Source: Lathyrus oleraceus
Lineage: Eukaryota > Streptophyta > Magnoliopsida > Fabales > Fabaceae
NCBI RefSeq assembly: GCF_024323335.1
Contig: NC_066580.1
Span: 442,533,851 to 442,597,850 of the forward strand
DNA length: 64,000 nucleotides
Reading direction: 5' to 3'
In this document: in pieces, positions 34,401 to 47,798 of the stretch
How the letters are laid out: the number at the start of each line of letters is the position of its first letter
Numbering within the stretch: position 1 is the stretch's first letter
Notes under the pieces: generated by a model
Told to the model about the DNA's origin: nothing
Database searches by the model: none
Seen by the model: the letters and a program-made list of their open reading frames with translations, nothing else
Program-made: the position numbers and the translations under genes

Positions 34401-35284
34401 TTGAAAAAGTTTATGCATCATAAACATTTACATCTTCTTCAGAAGACAAAAAGATGTTTCTTATTTTGATAGCAACATTAAGACCAATGAGATCAAAAAC
34501 TTCATCTTCATTGGGAGTCACTTCAGTTTGAAAATCATCTATAATTATGTGCCCTTGGTAAATAATATATACACCTTGCTATTAACAACACAATCCAGAA
34601 ATATGCTTTCATACATATATTCACACAATGTCTCAACATTTTTCTCCACATCTTCTACTGGATGAATCTTATTTCATTTTGATGCATATTTTCTTTTCTC
34701 ATCATGGTTATTGGCAACACCAACATAGGATACACCGGTGTCAACCTCAACATATTCACGGACATGACCATCATCACTCACATGATTATTCTCAAGGGTC
34801 ACATCATTATTCTCCTTGTGATTTTTAGACTATGTCAACATGTCGGATAAGATGACTGACACATCTTTATCAACATACTTATTTCCCATATTGGTTTCCT
34901 GGGTCTCCTCACCAAAAGACTTTTGAATCAGATAATGAATTCTCATAGGCCCATACATGATGGAAGATCAATCACATTTCCACAAGTAGTTAGATTAGAC
35001 TTATCAACATGTGAAATATTATGGAGAGCAATATCTGGAACATACATCTTAAGACTAAGGTTCAACAGATTCAGAGGAACACCAAAAGCAGTTTCACCAA
35101 GCATAATATCAAGATTTTGATTAATCAAAACTCCAAATATATGAGAAGAAACTCCAATAGGAAGAATTATGTCAGAATCACTATTCTTCTTTAGCTTCTT
35201 CTTCTAAACCGTTGTTGGTTGTTCAATGTTGGGATGACCTCCAGCCTGACCACAGTCTTGCCTTCAATGATAACTTCTTGCATG
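34401..35284 (-). pseudogene. Copia-F integrase-RT linker, heavily decayed
   Basis: No long frame remains. The minus strand near 35128-34943 encodes LGETAFGVPLNLLNLSLKMYV and other non-conserved text in a position where SIRE elements have the integrase C-terminus and linker. This assignment is by position only. Confidence 0.35.
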
Positions 35285-35289
35285 AGTCT

Positions 35290-38200
35290 TGTCGTACCCC
35301 AAATTTTGATCACCCTTCATATGTTTTATAGTGTCATTTTATTTCAAATAAATGAAATGGCGTATTAGATATGAGATCATGTGTAAGAAGCAAGATCATA
35401 CGGTCTCGAGTTTGAGTCCTAACTTTCGTATTAACATATTTTTTATTTTTTTTACCTTTTTGTTTTTTACTAAGAAAAATAATAAATAAATTGTATTTAA
35501 AAAAAAATCTTTTTTTAAATCAGATACTATTTTTTATGCATTTATAAAAAGAAAAAAGAGAAACAAAAAAATATAGTATTGATATCATTTGTAAGAATGG
35601 TCAAAATGGGAAATCAAATTTTCTTTAGTATATTACTCTTTGTGTTCTATTTTAGTTTGAATGAATATAATGGTCTATTTGCTAAAGATGTATATCCACA
35701 AGTTTTTAGGGGATGTCTTGAGTTCAAATCCCACTCTGCTCACTTTTAGTGCATTTTTTCTCTTTTATTTATTTTTCTTTTATTTTCAACTTTTTGCATT
35801 ATTTTCAAATCACAAAAATATCAATTTTTAACATTTTATTATTAATTTTCATATTTCTTATTAATCCATTTTTTAAAATATTATTTTTTATCAAAATCAT
35901 GATTTTATAATAAAAATCAAAAAATCAAAATATTTATAAAGATTTTTATCTTTTTATTTTAGGATAATAATTTAATTTGATTTTAATTAAAAACATAATA
36001 AAACTATTTAAAAGAGAGATTTTGTTCTTTTTTCATTTTATGATAGTTTATGTTAATTTTAGAAAAAAATCAATAAGATTGATCAAAATAGGCATAAATG
36101 AATTTGATTCGTAGGGTTTTATTATTTTGGTTAATTGTGATCAGATTTAAGGAATCGTTAGAGTTAAACATAATTCATAAACAATATAAATAGGATATGC
36201 ATTTCTCATTTTTAGTGTACTTTCCCTTTTTCATTTGTTTTTATCTTTTTTTAAAAAAAAATCAAAATTGCCTTTTTTAACCAGATTTTATTAATTTTTG
36301 TATTTCTTATTTAGCCATTTTTTAAAAATAAAGTTTTCATTTTTTTCAAAAAATAGCCAAAAATCATAAAATAAAAAAATATTTAAAAAGATCTTGTTTT
36401 ATTTTAGGATAGTAATTTAATTTCATTGATTTTTATTTAATATAATTTTTTTTATCTTTTTAATCATATTTTATTAGTTTTCGTATTTCTTATTTAGACG
36501 TTTTTCACTTTCTCCCCACTTTTTTCATTTTTTATTCCAAAAACAGCCAAAAATCATAAAATAAAAAAATATTTGAAAAGATCTTGTTTCATTTTAGGAT
36601 ATTAATTTAATTTTATTGTTTTTTATTTAAAATAAAAAAAAGATTTGAAAGATTTTTAGTTATTGTATTTTTTTTCTATTTTAGGAGATAATCAATGTAA
36701 TTAATCAAAAATAGTCATAAATCAAAATAAAGTAAAGTTGTTTTTATTTTTTATTATTTTTTTATTTTATACTTTGATTTAATTAAATTTTATTCGTTTT
36801 TTGTTATCCTAATATTTGTATAAATAAATCTCATTGCACTCATTTCTTGCATTTATTTTTGTTTTTTGTTTTTTATTGAAAAGGGTCAAAAAAGTCAAAT
36901 ATTGACTTTTTTTTTATTATTTAAATATTAATTTTGTTTTTTATTATAGGCATTTTTTAATTTTTAATTTTTTTAAATCTTTCATTTTATGCATAAAATA
37001 GCCTAAAAAACAATAATCTTTCCAAAACCAATATTTTTCATCATCAAATCAATCACAAGATACAAGTCAATGGATACTTCATATTTTGTACAAACTTTGT
37101 CTCCAAGTTCCAATCAAATATCGGATTCACCAATCACATTTATTGTCTTGGCCTAATCTTCACCTATAAATAGTCTTACTTTTTACGTCAATTTCATCCT
37201 CCACAATCTACAAATTTTATATCCTAAAGTTGTTGCTCGAAGCATAACAAAACATAAAGGGGAAAAAGGAATAGAAAAAAAGAAGGGTTAATCTTACTGT
37301 TTAACCGGAGACAATCTTCTCCCCGTAGGTCGATTTCCCTTACTCTCTCACTTATATAATTGTTTAATATTTTATTTGTTCTTTGTTGTTTATTTTGAAT
37401 CATGTTAATATTGAGTGTGTTTTTATTCCATTTTAATAGTTAAATTTCTAATTATAATTATTTTAATAATTATAAAAACTTTTGCAAAAAGAGAAACCAT
37501 TTTTAACTATTTCAAATTAAAAATCATATATCAATATTTTATAGTTAATATCATGAAACTATTTTAAAATCAATTTTTTTATAATCATAAAGCTTTTTTT
37601 TTTTAAATCAATTTAATTTTAAATCATTTTTTAAAAATAATCTTTTGAAAATCAAAGTAAAAATTTACTAACATGAGTCAATTTTTTTATAGCAAAATCA
37701 TTACATATTTAAATAAAATAAAAAACTTTATTAGGTAAGGTTTTCTTATTTTATAATAAAATAAAAAATAAAAAATATATATATTTAGTTTCATATTAGA
37801 TAATTAATAATTAGGTTTTGGATAATTAAATATTTATTTTTATAGTTTGATTTTATTATTCTAATAATTTAATAATTATATAAAATAAAACATATTTAAG
37901 TAACTAGGGATTAATAAAATGAGGAATTATGGTTAATTGAATATGAATTTTTGGGCATAAACATGGCATAAAATCTTAGGGGTTTTAAGAGATAAAAACA
38001 AGGAATAAATCAAGAGATATATATCGGGGATAGAAATCAAGATAAGGGATATGTCATATAAATATATAATATTTATTTTCATAAATAAATTTAGTATTAT
38101 ATTTTTTTTTGTAATCAATAATGGGGATAATCATGAGATAAATCTCTAAGAAAATTTTAGAGTTTTAGGGATAAAAAAATTAGAGATAAGGGATATAATA

Positions 38201-38790
38201 TTTGGGTTTATATAATTAACCTTTTAAAAAATTTATTAAATAAATATATAATATCATTATTAAATTATTTTCTTAAATAAATTAATCATTATATCTTTTC
38301 AAATCAACCAAGGGATAAAATTAATTTAAACTCACCTCACACTATAAGTCCTCAGCACCTTCTGCGTCCCCGATACGTGATAACTTTTCAAGGGATAAAA
38401 ACAATAAAACAAACTAATTTACAAGAACTATGGGGCTCTGATCCTTCATTAAAAGTGAATGTACGTAAGCATAGAGTTATAAGTGAGTATAATAATCAAA
38501 AACTTTTTTAGGTATTTTCCTCTTAATATCTTTTTTTTTGTAAATAAATAAATAATTAAACAGCTAACAAATAATAAGCAAACTTTCCTTAGAAGCACAC
38601 TAACCTTAGATTTAGAGGAGGATCCAATTGAATGCAATGGAGGTGAGGGGTGCCTAGTACCTTTCTCTCACTTAATCGACTCCCGAACATTAGTCTCTCA
38701 CCCTTAGTTATTAGGTTTTATCATTATTTCTTTGTTTCTTAGGAACGAATAAAGGATGTTGGCGACTCTGTCATTTTTCCAGTCGCGACA
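35290..38790 (+). mobile_element. LTR-E2: 3501-bp solo LTR, Tat/Ogre-like
   Basis: It starts TGTCGTACCCCAAATTTTG and ends CCAGTCGCGACA, with a perfect 5-bp duplication AGTCT (35285-35289 and 38791-38795). Its first bases resemble LTR-E (TGTTGTACCCCAAAATTTT), and both have GGCGACTCTG 30-60 bp before the end (38761 here, 26386 in LTR-E). A TATA box lies near 37163 (CCTATAAATAGTC). The interior is extremely AT-rich. A unit CCAAAAATCATAAAATAAAA... repeats about 192 bp apart near 36356 and 36548. There is no coding region. Confidence 0.85.
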
Positions 38791-38795
38791 AGTCT

Positions 38796-39850
38796 CATAA
38801 AGTCCATAAGTGGTAATTCATAATCATGAGTAAGATAAAAAAAATCATAAATATTTCCTTCTTCAACTTTGAGATCAGTACGCATATGACATTTTTCTCT
38901 GTAACAACCCTAAGCTTTATGTACCATAGCTTAGTTTCAGATTCTAAAATGTCTTCCATGATGTCTGAAACATGATCTTCAATATTGTGTTCTACAGTGG
39001 CAACAACCATCTTAATCTTAAAAAATTTATTTCTCTTATGATTGTCATAGAATATAGCATATTTTTTTCTCCTACCAACGTTATATAACAATCTTCACAA
39101 GAAAACACCTTGTAGGAGTAACAAGCAACAGGAATATTAGGCCTGTCATGCCAAACTTGTTGATGATGCCTTTAAGAGTTCTCATTCCACTAAGGATACA
39201 TATGTTGATGGTGTGGTTGTCTACCATATAACTTATAATAGTACAAGAAAATGGAGTAGATATAATCAATGCACTGGTAATCATGTTTGACCAGATGTTG
39301 AGACATGTCACCTAACATTCTGCATTCTGTTTTCTGGAAAGGAGTAATACACCCTTTCTTTTAATTTGATGGCTCGCCAGTATGTATAATCTCTTTTATG
39401 TCGTTGAAGGTCACACCATTGTTTGCTTGATTAGATTCACCTTCTTCATCATTAGTGACATTATAGATTCTTCTTTTTTGCCAAGGAAAACATGAGCATT
39501 TAGCTTGAATATGTCCAAAATCTTTGCATTTAAGACATTGGATCCAATTGAGATTTGGTCGTTCACCATCTTTTTCTTCAGGTTGGTTGTTCTTGACATT
39601 TATGAGGACATTATTCTCATATCTCTTGTCTAGTTTTCGCAAGACTTGATTAAAGATCAGCCTAAGATTTTTTCTGAATTACATTCTACTTGGTATTCAA
39701 AACATTCATAACTGCCTTTGGATATATTCTTAGGAGGATAAATAATCTTTTATCTAAGAACTGCTCCTCCTTTATCAAAATTCTCAATATTGAATAGAAT
39801 ATGAACCTTGGAACTCACCCAAACCAAATAGGGGGTCTTCTTTGATGTCA
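38796..39850 (-). pseudogene. Copia-F gag zinc knuckle and pre-integrase fragments
   Basis: The 93-codon frame 39642-39361 has the gag zinc knuckle CLKCKDFGHIQAKC with NDEEGE downstream, as in SIRE gag. Fragments at 39311-38795 include TKLWYIKLRVVTEKNV, a degraded GAG-pre-integrase (family pattern LWH.RLGH.S.K), and NHKRNKFFKIK. The capsid region between the 5' LTR and the knuckle is mostly deleted. No intact frame remains. Confidence 0.75.
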
Positions 39851-39852
39851 AT

Positions 39853-41416
39853 TGAAATTATGTTCTCAAGAGTATATATGTTGGATTAGATGCTTGGGAC
39901 AACATGAAACTGGTTTATAACAGATAACAGATTATGAGGATAAATGTCAGACACGATGTCTGGAATATTGTATACCAAAAAGTAAAAACTAGTTACAGAA
40001 CTAAGTTATGACATGTTAACTTATACAAGATCTGAAGCAAAAAAGCAATAAATAACACAAAGAATTGTTAGCCCAATTCGGGGAAACCACGCTTACGTAT
40101 GGGGGGTACTCTACCCAAGAAAGGAAATCCATTATCTTAAATTAGAACAAATAGTCTTATAGGAACATCAACCCCCATGACATTCAGTGTCTCTTCCCAA
40201 TCAAAGTGAATTTCTATTTAGCATTTCCCCTAAATATGAGAACCCCTCTCATTTTCTCTCAATCACTAAGCCCAAGTGATCAACTTAATAAACAATAATA
40301 TTGAAAGTTGAATTTGCAACTCAACTAAGACAAACCAACAACTATGCCAAGCGACTGAAGCAATAATATTGTGTATAACAATATGAATTCAGGCGCTAGA
40401 TTGGTGCACAACAATAACTCAAACAAAGACTCGCAAATAGAAACCCTAACATAAAGAGTCTTCAAAATATGCACCCCTCAAACATGAGGTTTGAGTCTTC
40501 TTATATATCAATGTGATTCTGGACTTTTTCTCATTGGATATTTGATTTGATTTCATCCAGAATTATAGCTGAATCTATTAGATTTGATTTACTCCACAAA
40601 GTCTCCAACAAAACATATGATTTTTTTAAATTCAAATTCAAATTTAAATTGATTTGATCTTCAACAACAATCAAACAAATCACACAAACATGTTGCTAAA
40701 ATATAGCAACAAATCTAATTGAATCTTAACTAGAATTTCGCTCTAAAAATGCAACAACACTAGCCTGATGAACCAGGGCCATATGTTGCACACATGCTGG
40801 AACATCATGTTCCACATGTGTCCCTTCTTCACCAAAACTACAACAAAAATAGTCTATTGACAAAGACCATATGTTGCACCACACATGTTGGAACATCGTG
40901 TTCCACATGTTGCAGCAGAACATCCAAAATAACTCTCATCATAAAAATCATCTTTGTAGAGTAAATCTTGGATTAAATAAATCTAAACCTCATCTTCATT
41001 CAAAGAAAGTTCAATCAAATCTTTTTTGATAACATCAAATCCAAACCTTTTCCAAATTAATTTGGATTAACAAAACAAAATTCTTTCAAAAGCAAACTTA
41101 TGCATCTTCTAAAGAAATTAACACCATAACAGTTCTGAAGGAAATCATAACATAATCCTTACGCTAAGATGTTACGCAGCATGTGTTAAAAATCTTGCTT
41201 ACAATCAAATCGTTATGTTGAGCACTTTAGCATAAACTAAGACTCAACAAATCTTTTTAGCATCCAAACTCATATTTCTTCATGAAATATAGCTAATAGA
41301 CTAAGGCCAAATGTTGGAACACATGTTGTAACACTTGTTCCACATGTTGCCTCTATACAAAATACATCTTATACATATGTTGTTCTACCTAATGCGGTCA
41401 ATCACATAGAACAACA
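39853..41416 (-). repeat. Copia-F 5' LTR
   Basis: 1564 bp, direct repeat of 29470-31016. On the minus strand it is followed at 39852 by ATTGACATCAAAG, a diverged Met-tRNA primer-binding site. Confidence 0.8.
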
Positions 41417-41695
41417 ACAAAAATGGAAGAAAGTTGAACAAAAACTAGAAGCATTTGAGAGATTTTAGCCATAAGAGAACATTAGATGAATAATTAATTA
41501 CAGAATGCTCCAAAAAAATTGAATGAGTGTAAAATGTTTTTCAAATACTACATAATTTTTCATATTATTATTTCCAAAATCATTTTAATAAGTTATATGT
41601 TCAAAGAGGGATTAATGAAACAAATAACCGACATTAGATATAATAACCTCAATTGTATTTTTGTCACTATAATGTCATCTTGACGTGTTTGGCTG
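41417..41695 (+). pseudogene. FDM/IDN2-like exon-intron fragment, right arm of inverted repeat
   Basis: The plus strand aligns with the minus strand of 29165-29440 over about 280 bp, roughly 70 percent identical by eye. The exon part, with several stops, gives EILAIREH.MNN.LQNAPKKLNE. The intron-like part shares CATTAGATATAATAA.CTCAATTGT with the left arm. Because the intron is included, the duplication was of genomic DNA rather than a cDNA. Homology starts exactly at the Copia-F boundary. Confidence 0.5.
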
Positions 41696-41746
41696 AACAA
41701 GATGAATTATGAACAAAGAATCATAAAATATAATCTCCATCTCAAA

Positions 41747-42120
41747 CTGAAACTCAATAACAATAACTAAACAAAGTAGAATAACTAAAATACAACAACA
41801 ATAACATCAACATCTCAAGTACAACAATAAATAACAACAACAACAACAATAACATTCAATCTCAATCTAATCAACAACTAACATTAAACAACAACTAAAA
41901 AATGATTTATCGACAAATCTACATTAACAATAAACCTATAACATCAATCTCAATAAACCTATAGCATACTTATCTCAAAGAAAATAATAACATATAACAT
42001 CAATCACAGTTTAAACAATACCAACAAGATTAAGCCTCTAGGGTTTTGGATCTCAAGAGCAACAATAACAACTAACAACAACGACAAGAGCAACAACAAC
42101 AACATAAACATACATTGAAT
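41747..42120 (+). repeat. CAA/CAACAA-rich low-complexity region
   Basis: Degenerate AAC/CAA trinucleotides, with longer pure runs near 41810-41850 and 42080-42105. No gene. Confidence 0.85.
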
Positions 42121-42325
42121 ATGAGTGGTAATGTTTGACGTATCAAATTTGTGAAGGAGAAGTGAAATAAATGATTTATGTATTTCATTATGGAAAGTAT
42201 CGAACGAGAGTCCTAAAGATATATCATCTTAGTATTGAGGATGTTATGTGTTTAAGGTTCTCATTTTTTATAAATCTTTGTTAGGGTTCTGTGTGTGTTG
42301 TTTTTAGGCAAGTAAAACTAAAGCT

Positions 42326-42476
<151 letters not shown>

Positions 42477-42489
42477 GATTTGTTATGTT

Positions 42490-43012
42490 TATTGGATCTA
42501 TTCAGAATATTATAATTTTTATCGATATAAAAATCAAGACTAGAACTCTAAACAAATTCATATGAGTAGATAGACTCATATCCTTTATACCCATACCCGA
42601 ATACAATTATGAGAATGAAAGCGGAAGCGTACCTTAGTTTGCCATTGAAAATAGTTGAAGGTTACTGGATATGTAATCTTCCAATTGTAGAGTACCTTAT
42701 GACTCCTTGAATCTCCTCTGATGGGGATGAAGAGAGAATTTTTTTTGACGAACCGTTTTCATGTTCTCCCTACAAATGGGGATCATAACCCTTATAAATA
42801 ACCTTAGGGTTATTTTTTAGTTTTCAATATTCTAACTTATCCCCATATCAAATTAGATATTGACTTATTGTATCTACACAATAATCTCATATTTCATGAT
42901 ATTTATACTTTTATCTACATACTTAATATTAATTAGACCACTGTAGTTTTGAATAATTAAATAATGGTACTAATACATGCAGTATTACATTTGTGACCCC
43001 AAAATTCTAACA
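42490..43012 (-). repeat. Second Copia-D element, 3' LTR
   Basis: 523 bp. In plus orientation it begins TATTGGATCTATTCAG (TG changed to TA) and ends CAAAATTCTAACA, followed by the polypurine complement AACTCCCAATGG. It is homologous to 14891 and 27627. Confidence 0.85.
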
Positions 43013-46000
43013 AACTCCCAATGGCCACATATGTAACTTTACACATGTGTTAGACTTTATGAGTTCAAAATTTTCCATTATATTCTTTAAGCATATCCAA
43101 AGTATCACGCCCAATAGTCATGTCAATCTACATAATCAAGGTGATTTTTGTTATATCAATCATAACTAAACCTTTCAATGATCACCAATAGTGACACAAC
43201 TAAATGACATAGATCCATCATGAAATTGAAGCATGAAAATCACATGAAGTTGGTCTGTATATGTCGATTTCCAACTGGTCCTACTTTACTTTAGTGAGAT
43301 CATTCAATAATTTCATTGTACAAAATGTAAACTATAGAATATCAAACTTTATTAATTGGAAAATATCCAAAATAATAGTATGCATACATAATACCAAACA
43401 CAGAACATAAAATTCATAATTGACTAACTCCACTAAACCAAATATTCATCTAACAGTAAAACACACATGCGAGCAATGTGCTCATGAAAGACCTTGGGTG
43501 GAAGACCTTTTGTAAGAGGATCTACTATCATGGAGTTTGTCCCCAACTGTTCTATGGAAAAAAATTCCACTTTGTACACTTTCCTTAACAACTAGGAACT
43601 TGATGTTAATATGTGTTGACTTGGTCGAGCTCCTATTATTGTTGGAATACATGACAGCTGATTTGTTGTCACCATATAACTTAAGTGACCTTTTAATTCC
43701 TTCCATAATTTGCAGGCCAGTGACAAGATTTCTCATCCAAATCCCATGTTTGGATGCCTCATAACATGCTATATGCTCTACTGCGATGGTGGATGAAGCT
43801 GTAAGATTCTACATGGCACTGTGCCAAGAAACTGTACCACCAACCAACATGTAGATATATCCTGAAGTGGATCTTTTACTATCTTGGCATCCATCAAAAT
43901 CTGAGTCAGAGTATATAGTGATCTCTAACTGGTGTGATCTTTTATATGTGAGTATATAGTCTTTTGTTCTCTTTAAATACCTCATAACCCTTTTGGATGC
44001 TTTACTATAATCCATTCCTGGATTGTTCAAATATATTCCTAACATTTGGACGCATTCATACTTGGGCATACATCAGACTCCCTACTGCTGACGCATAAGG
44101 AATATTTTGCATTTCTTGAATTTCCAAGTTTCCTTTTGGGCACTGATTAAGAATTAATTTGTCTCCCTTGGCGATTGGAGTATCCCATGGTTTACGTTCA
44201 TACGTGCCAAACCTTTTAAGCACCTTTTCAATATAACTCCTTTGTGATAATCCTATAATACCATGAGATCGGTCTCGATGTATCTGAATTTCTAATATAA
44301 AGGAGGCATCACCAAGATCTTTCATTTTAAAGTTTCTTGATAGATATTTCTTAGTTTCGTGCGTCATGCCTATGTAATTTGTGGAAATCAGTATGTGACC
44401 TACATACAAGACCTGAAAAATGTACTTGCTCTCACTGAATTTTTTATACATATAATCTTCAACAACGTTAACCTCAAAACCAAATGAGAGAATCGCTTCA
44501 TGAAACTTGTGGTACCACTTACGAGACACCTGATTTTGTCCATAAATGGATTTTTCTAATTTGCAAACCATTTTCTTCGAGTCTCCTGACACAAAATTTT
44601 CTGGTTGCACCATATAGATCATTTCATCAACATTGCCATTGAGGAAAGTTGTCTTGACATCCATTTGATAAAGTTCAAAATCATAATGTGAAACAAGAGC
44701 TATGATTGTCCTAAAAGATTCTTTCGATGAAACCAAAGATAAAGTCTCTTTAAAATCAATCCCTTCCTTTTGAGTATAACCCTTATCCACAACACAAGCT
44801 TTATACCTCTCCAGATTACTGTTGAAATCCCTTTTGGTTTTAAAAATCCATTTGCAACCAATGGGTTTCATTCCTTCTGGTAATGAGAAAAGTTCCCAAA
44901 CTTTATTGTCTTCCATGAACTTATACTCCTCTTTCATTGCTTCAATCCACTTTTCCGAGTTGGAATCCTGCATGGCTTGACGGAAGTTGATTGGGTCATC
45001 TTTCATCGTACCATTATTTTCCTCATTTTTTTGGAGAAAGACTATGTAATCATCCGAAAAAGTATTTCTCCTTTCTCTAGTGGACCTCCGCAAAGGTATT
45101 GGTTCTTGTATCACTTGCTCTTGAGGATTTTGAGTTTGTTCTTCATGAATTACCAAATCATCTTGAGTGGGAGGAAAGACAATATTTTATGGAGGTCCCA
45201 TACTTGCTTGATCAAAAGATACTGTATAAATCGATTCTAAAATTGTTATCGATTCTTCCTCTAAAACAAAGTCTTCAAACTTATTCTTCCATCCAAACTC
45301 AATATCCTCAAAGAACGTGGTTGTCCCATCTCAAAAATTTAATTTAATTTGGGATCGTAAAATCTGTAGCCTATATGTCTTTCAGAATAGCCAATAAAGT
45401 AGTTGCTCACTGTTCTGGAGTCCATTTTCTTTTTCATTTGGCCTATAAGACATTGCCTCAACTGGACTTCCCCATACATGGAATTGTTTTAGACTAGGCT
45501 TTCGCTTAGTCTAAAGTTCATAAGGTGTTTTGGCAGTTATCTTTGTTGGTACTCTATTTAGAATATAAGTTGCAGTCTTTAATATCTCTCCCCAGAGTGA
45601 CTCTGGCAAAGTAGAATGACAAATCATACTCCTTACCATATCCTTAAGAGTCCAGCTTCGTCTTTCAGCAACACCGTTTATTCTAGGAGATTCTGGCATG
45701 GTGTACTGTGGGACGATTTCACATTCCTCCTGGTATTTGGCAAAAGCCCATGGACGTTGTTCACTTGAAACGTCATATATGTCGTAATATTCATTGTCAC
45801 TATCATATTTGACTTTCTTAACTCTTTTGTTGAGTTGATTCTCAATGTCAGACTTAAATGATTTGAGCACACCCAATAATTTAGACTTCTCATGTATAAG
45901 AAATATATACACATATCTAGAGTAATCATCGATTAATGATATAAAATATTGTTGACCATTCCAAGAAGGTGTCGGAAATGGTCAACAAATGTCTGTATGT

Positions 46001-46890
46001 ATTAATTCTAAGACATTTGTAGCTCTATATGCACCAAATATATTTGTTTTGATCAGTTTTCCTTTAACACATTCAACAAAAACATCAAAGTTTGTTAGGT
46101 CAATGGAATCTAAAATTCTATCAGACAATAGTCTCTCAACTCTATTTTTGGAGATGTGACATAGACGTTTGTGTCATAATGCCCATGAATTATTATTATC
46201 AATTTTACGATTAATACCACATGATTCTACATTTAAGGATCCATTGTAGGTAGCTATTGTGTCAAGAAAATATAGATGATCATTACTCATAAGTGAACCA
46301 ATTCCAACAATCTTGAATTAAAAGACAACTTAAACATATTATTCCCAAATGAACACAAATAACCTAACTTGTCAAATAAGAAACTGAAATTAAATGTCGT
46401 CAAAATGACGGTAGAACAAAAGTGTATTTTAAATCCAAATAAAATCCAGTGCTCCTTAATAATCTAAAATTTCCTACAACTTCAACCTCCACCGACTTAC
46501 AATCTCCTACACAGATGTATCTTTCAACGTCATTTGGCTTTCAGTAATTCGGGCAACCCCTCATTGAAACACTGATGTTAGTAGTTGCTCCATAGTCTAA
46601 CCACCAAGTGTTTCCAACTACTGAAGCTAAATTGACCTCAAAATAGATCAAACCATGACTCATGTGATTGTAGCAATCTCACTTCTCATCATTTTTCCTT
46701 TGTTTAGAGGTACTAGATTTCGTAGGAGATGGTGGTTGCTCCATCCTTAATGTAAGGTCAAGATCCATGCAGTCAAGAACAATTTTCATGTTCTCATTCC
46801 ATTCCTTGAAATTTATCCCATTAAGAACTGGAACCGAATTCAGATTAGGAGATATTAAAGCAATTGTAACTGGAAAAAAAAACTAAAACT
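43013..46890 (-). pseudogene. Second Copia-D element, gag-pol with mutated RT active site
   Basis: Gag start text (PVLNG.NF, NMKIVLDCMDLDL) lies at 46850-46735. A gag deletion near 46660 joins it to a protease region WWLDYGATTNIS, where DSG has become DYG. Integrase is open over 45912-45511 ([23 protein letters not shown]). A 366-codon frame, 45156-44056, carries the linker PLRRSTRERRN and RT (QMDVKTTFLNG). The catalytic YVDD at residues 251-254 (44406-44395) is YVGH, and YGLKQ is YGQNQ. RNase H lies in 44069-43809 (IYSDSDFDGCQDSKRSTSG) and 43736-43482 (LYGDNKSAVMYSNN). The element is inactive. Confidence 0.88.
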
Positions 46891-47670
46891 AAACATTTAA
46901 GTATACTCACATAAAAGAAAATTGAACTTATCAATTTGTTCAAATAAAAACATAATTCATCTCAAGATACCTAGTGCACTATCAATATTGAGTATTTGGA
47001 CACTAAGACTAATTGCTAGTGATACTCTTGTTGTAATGATTGAACATTGATGATAAAAACATGTTGAATAATAAACCCCTCTTTGGATTGATTTATTATT
47101 CACTTGTAAGACTTGTTAATTATCACATGTTTACCATCACAGACGTTTATAAAAACCGACCAACCACCAACTGTTATTTGGGTCAATTGATATTCGCATG
47201 GACAAACATACACACAAACCAGGAAAAAAAATTCATAAGCAATTTTTATATAAAAAAGGTCATTTTGATAATTTTTTCATTTCAAATACTTATTTAAAAG
47301 ATTAAATTTATATAAAAATATATTTCGTAGCCAAATTCGAACAAAATTGAACCAAGCAAAAAAATTAAAATTAAATTCAAATCAAAAACACCAATACACT
47401 TTATTGTACTTTTACAAACTGTTACAACATTGATACTAAGTTTAATTTCAATATATTAAGTCAGATATATTATTTATAATACCAATTTTTATCATGCAAA
47501 TTACAACAAGTTAATGGTTAACTTACAGAAGCAATCAGTACACCATGGTATCTAAAACAGTATGACCTAAATTCTTTAATATTATATTACCATAAAAATG
47601 ATGTGACAACATATTTAGTCCATAATAAATAGTGATATCGTCAATTCACACTTACCATACTATCATTTAC
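46891..47670 (-). mobile_element. Second Copia-D element, leader
   Basis: 46891-47290 aligns with 26660-27010 (CTCAAGATACCTAGT.CA, GATTGATTTAT.ATTC, ATTATCACATGTTTACCATC). Further right the similarity fades, and the 5' LTR is missing before the (TA)n tract. Confidence 0.6.
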
Positions 47671-47673
47671 TAT

Positions 47674-47798
<125 letters not shown>

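Larger units (their letters stand above)
29470..41416 (-). mobile_element. Copia-F: SIRE/Maximus-like element with env-like ORF, nested insertions
   Basis: LTRs at 29470-31016 (3') and 39853-41416 (5') are direct repeats in minus orientation. Order on the minus strand: 5' LTR, PBS-like ATTGACATCAAAG, gag zinc knuckle, protease and pre-integrase, RT, env-like ORF, PPT AAAGGGGGAGAT (31028-31017), 3' LTR. The flanks ACAAG (29465-29469) and ACAAA (41417-41421) are a plausible target duplication with one mismatch. Two solo LTRs are nested inside. Without them the element is about 7.1 kb, shorter than usual for SIRE (about 9-10 kb), so much of pol is deleted. Confidence 0.82.
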
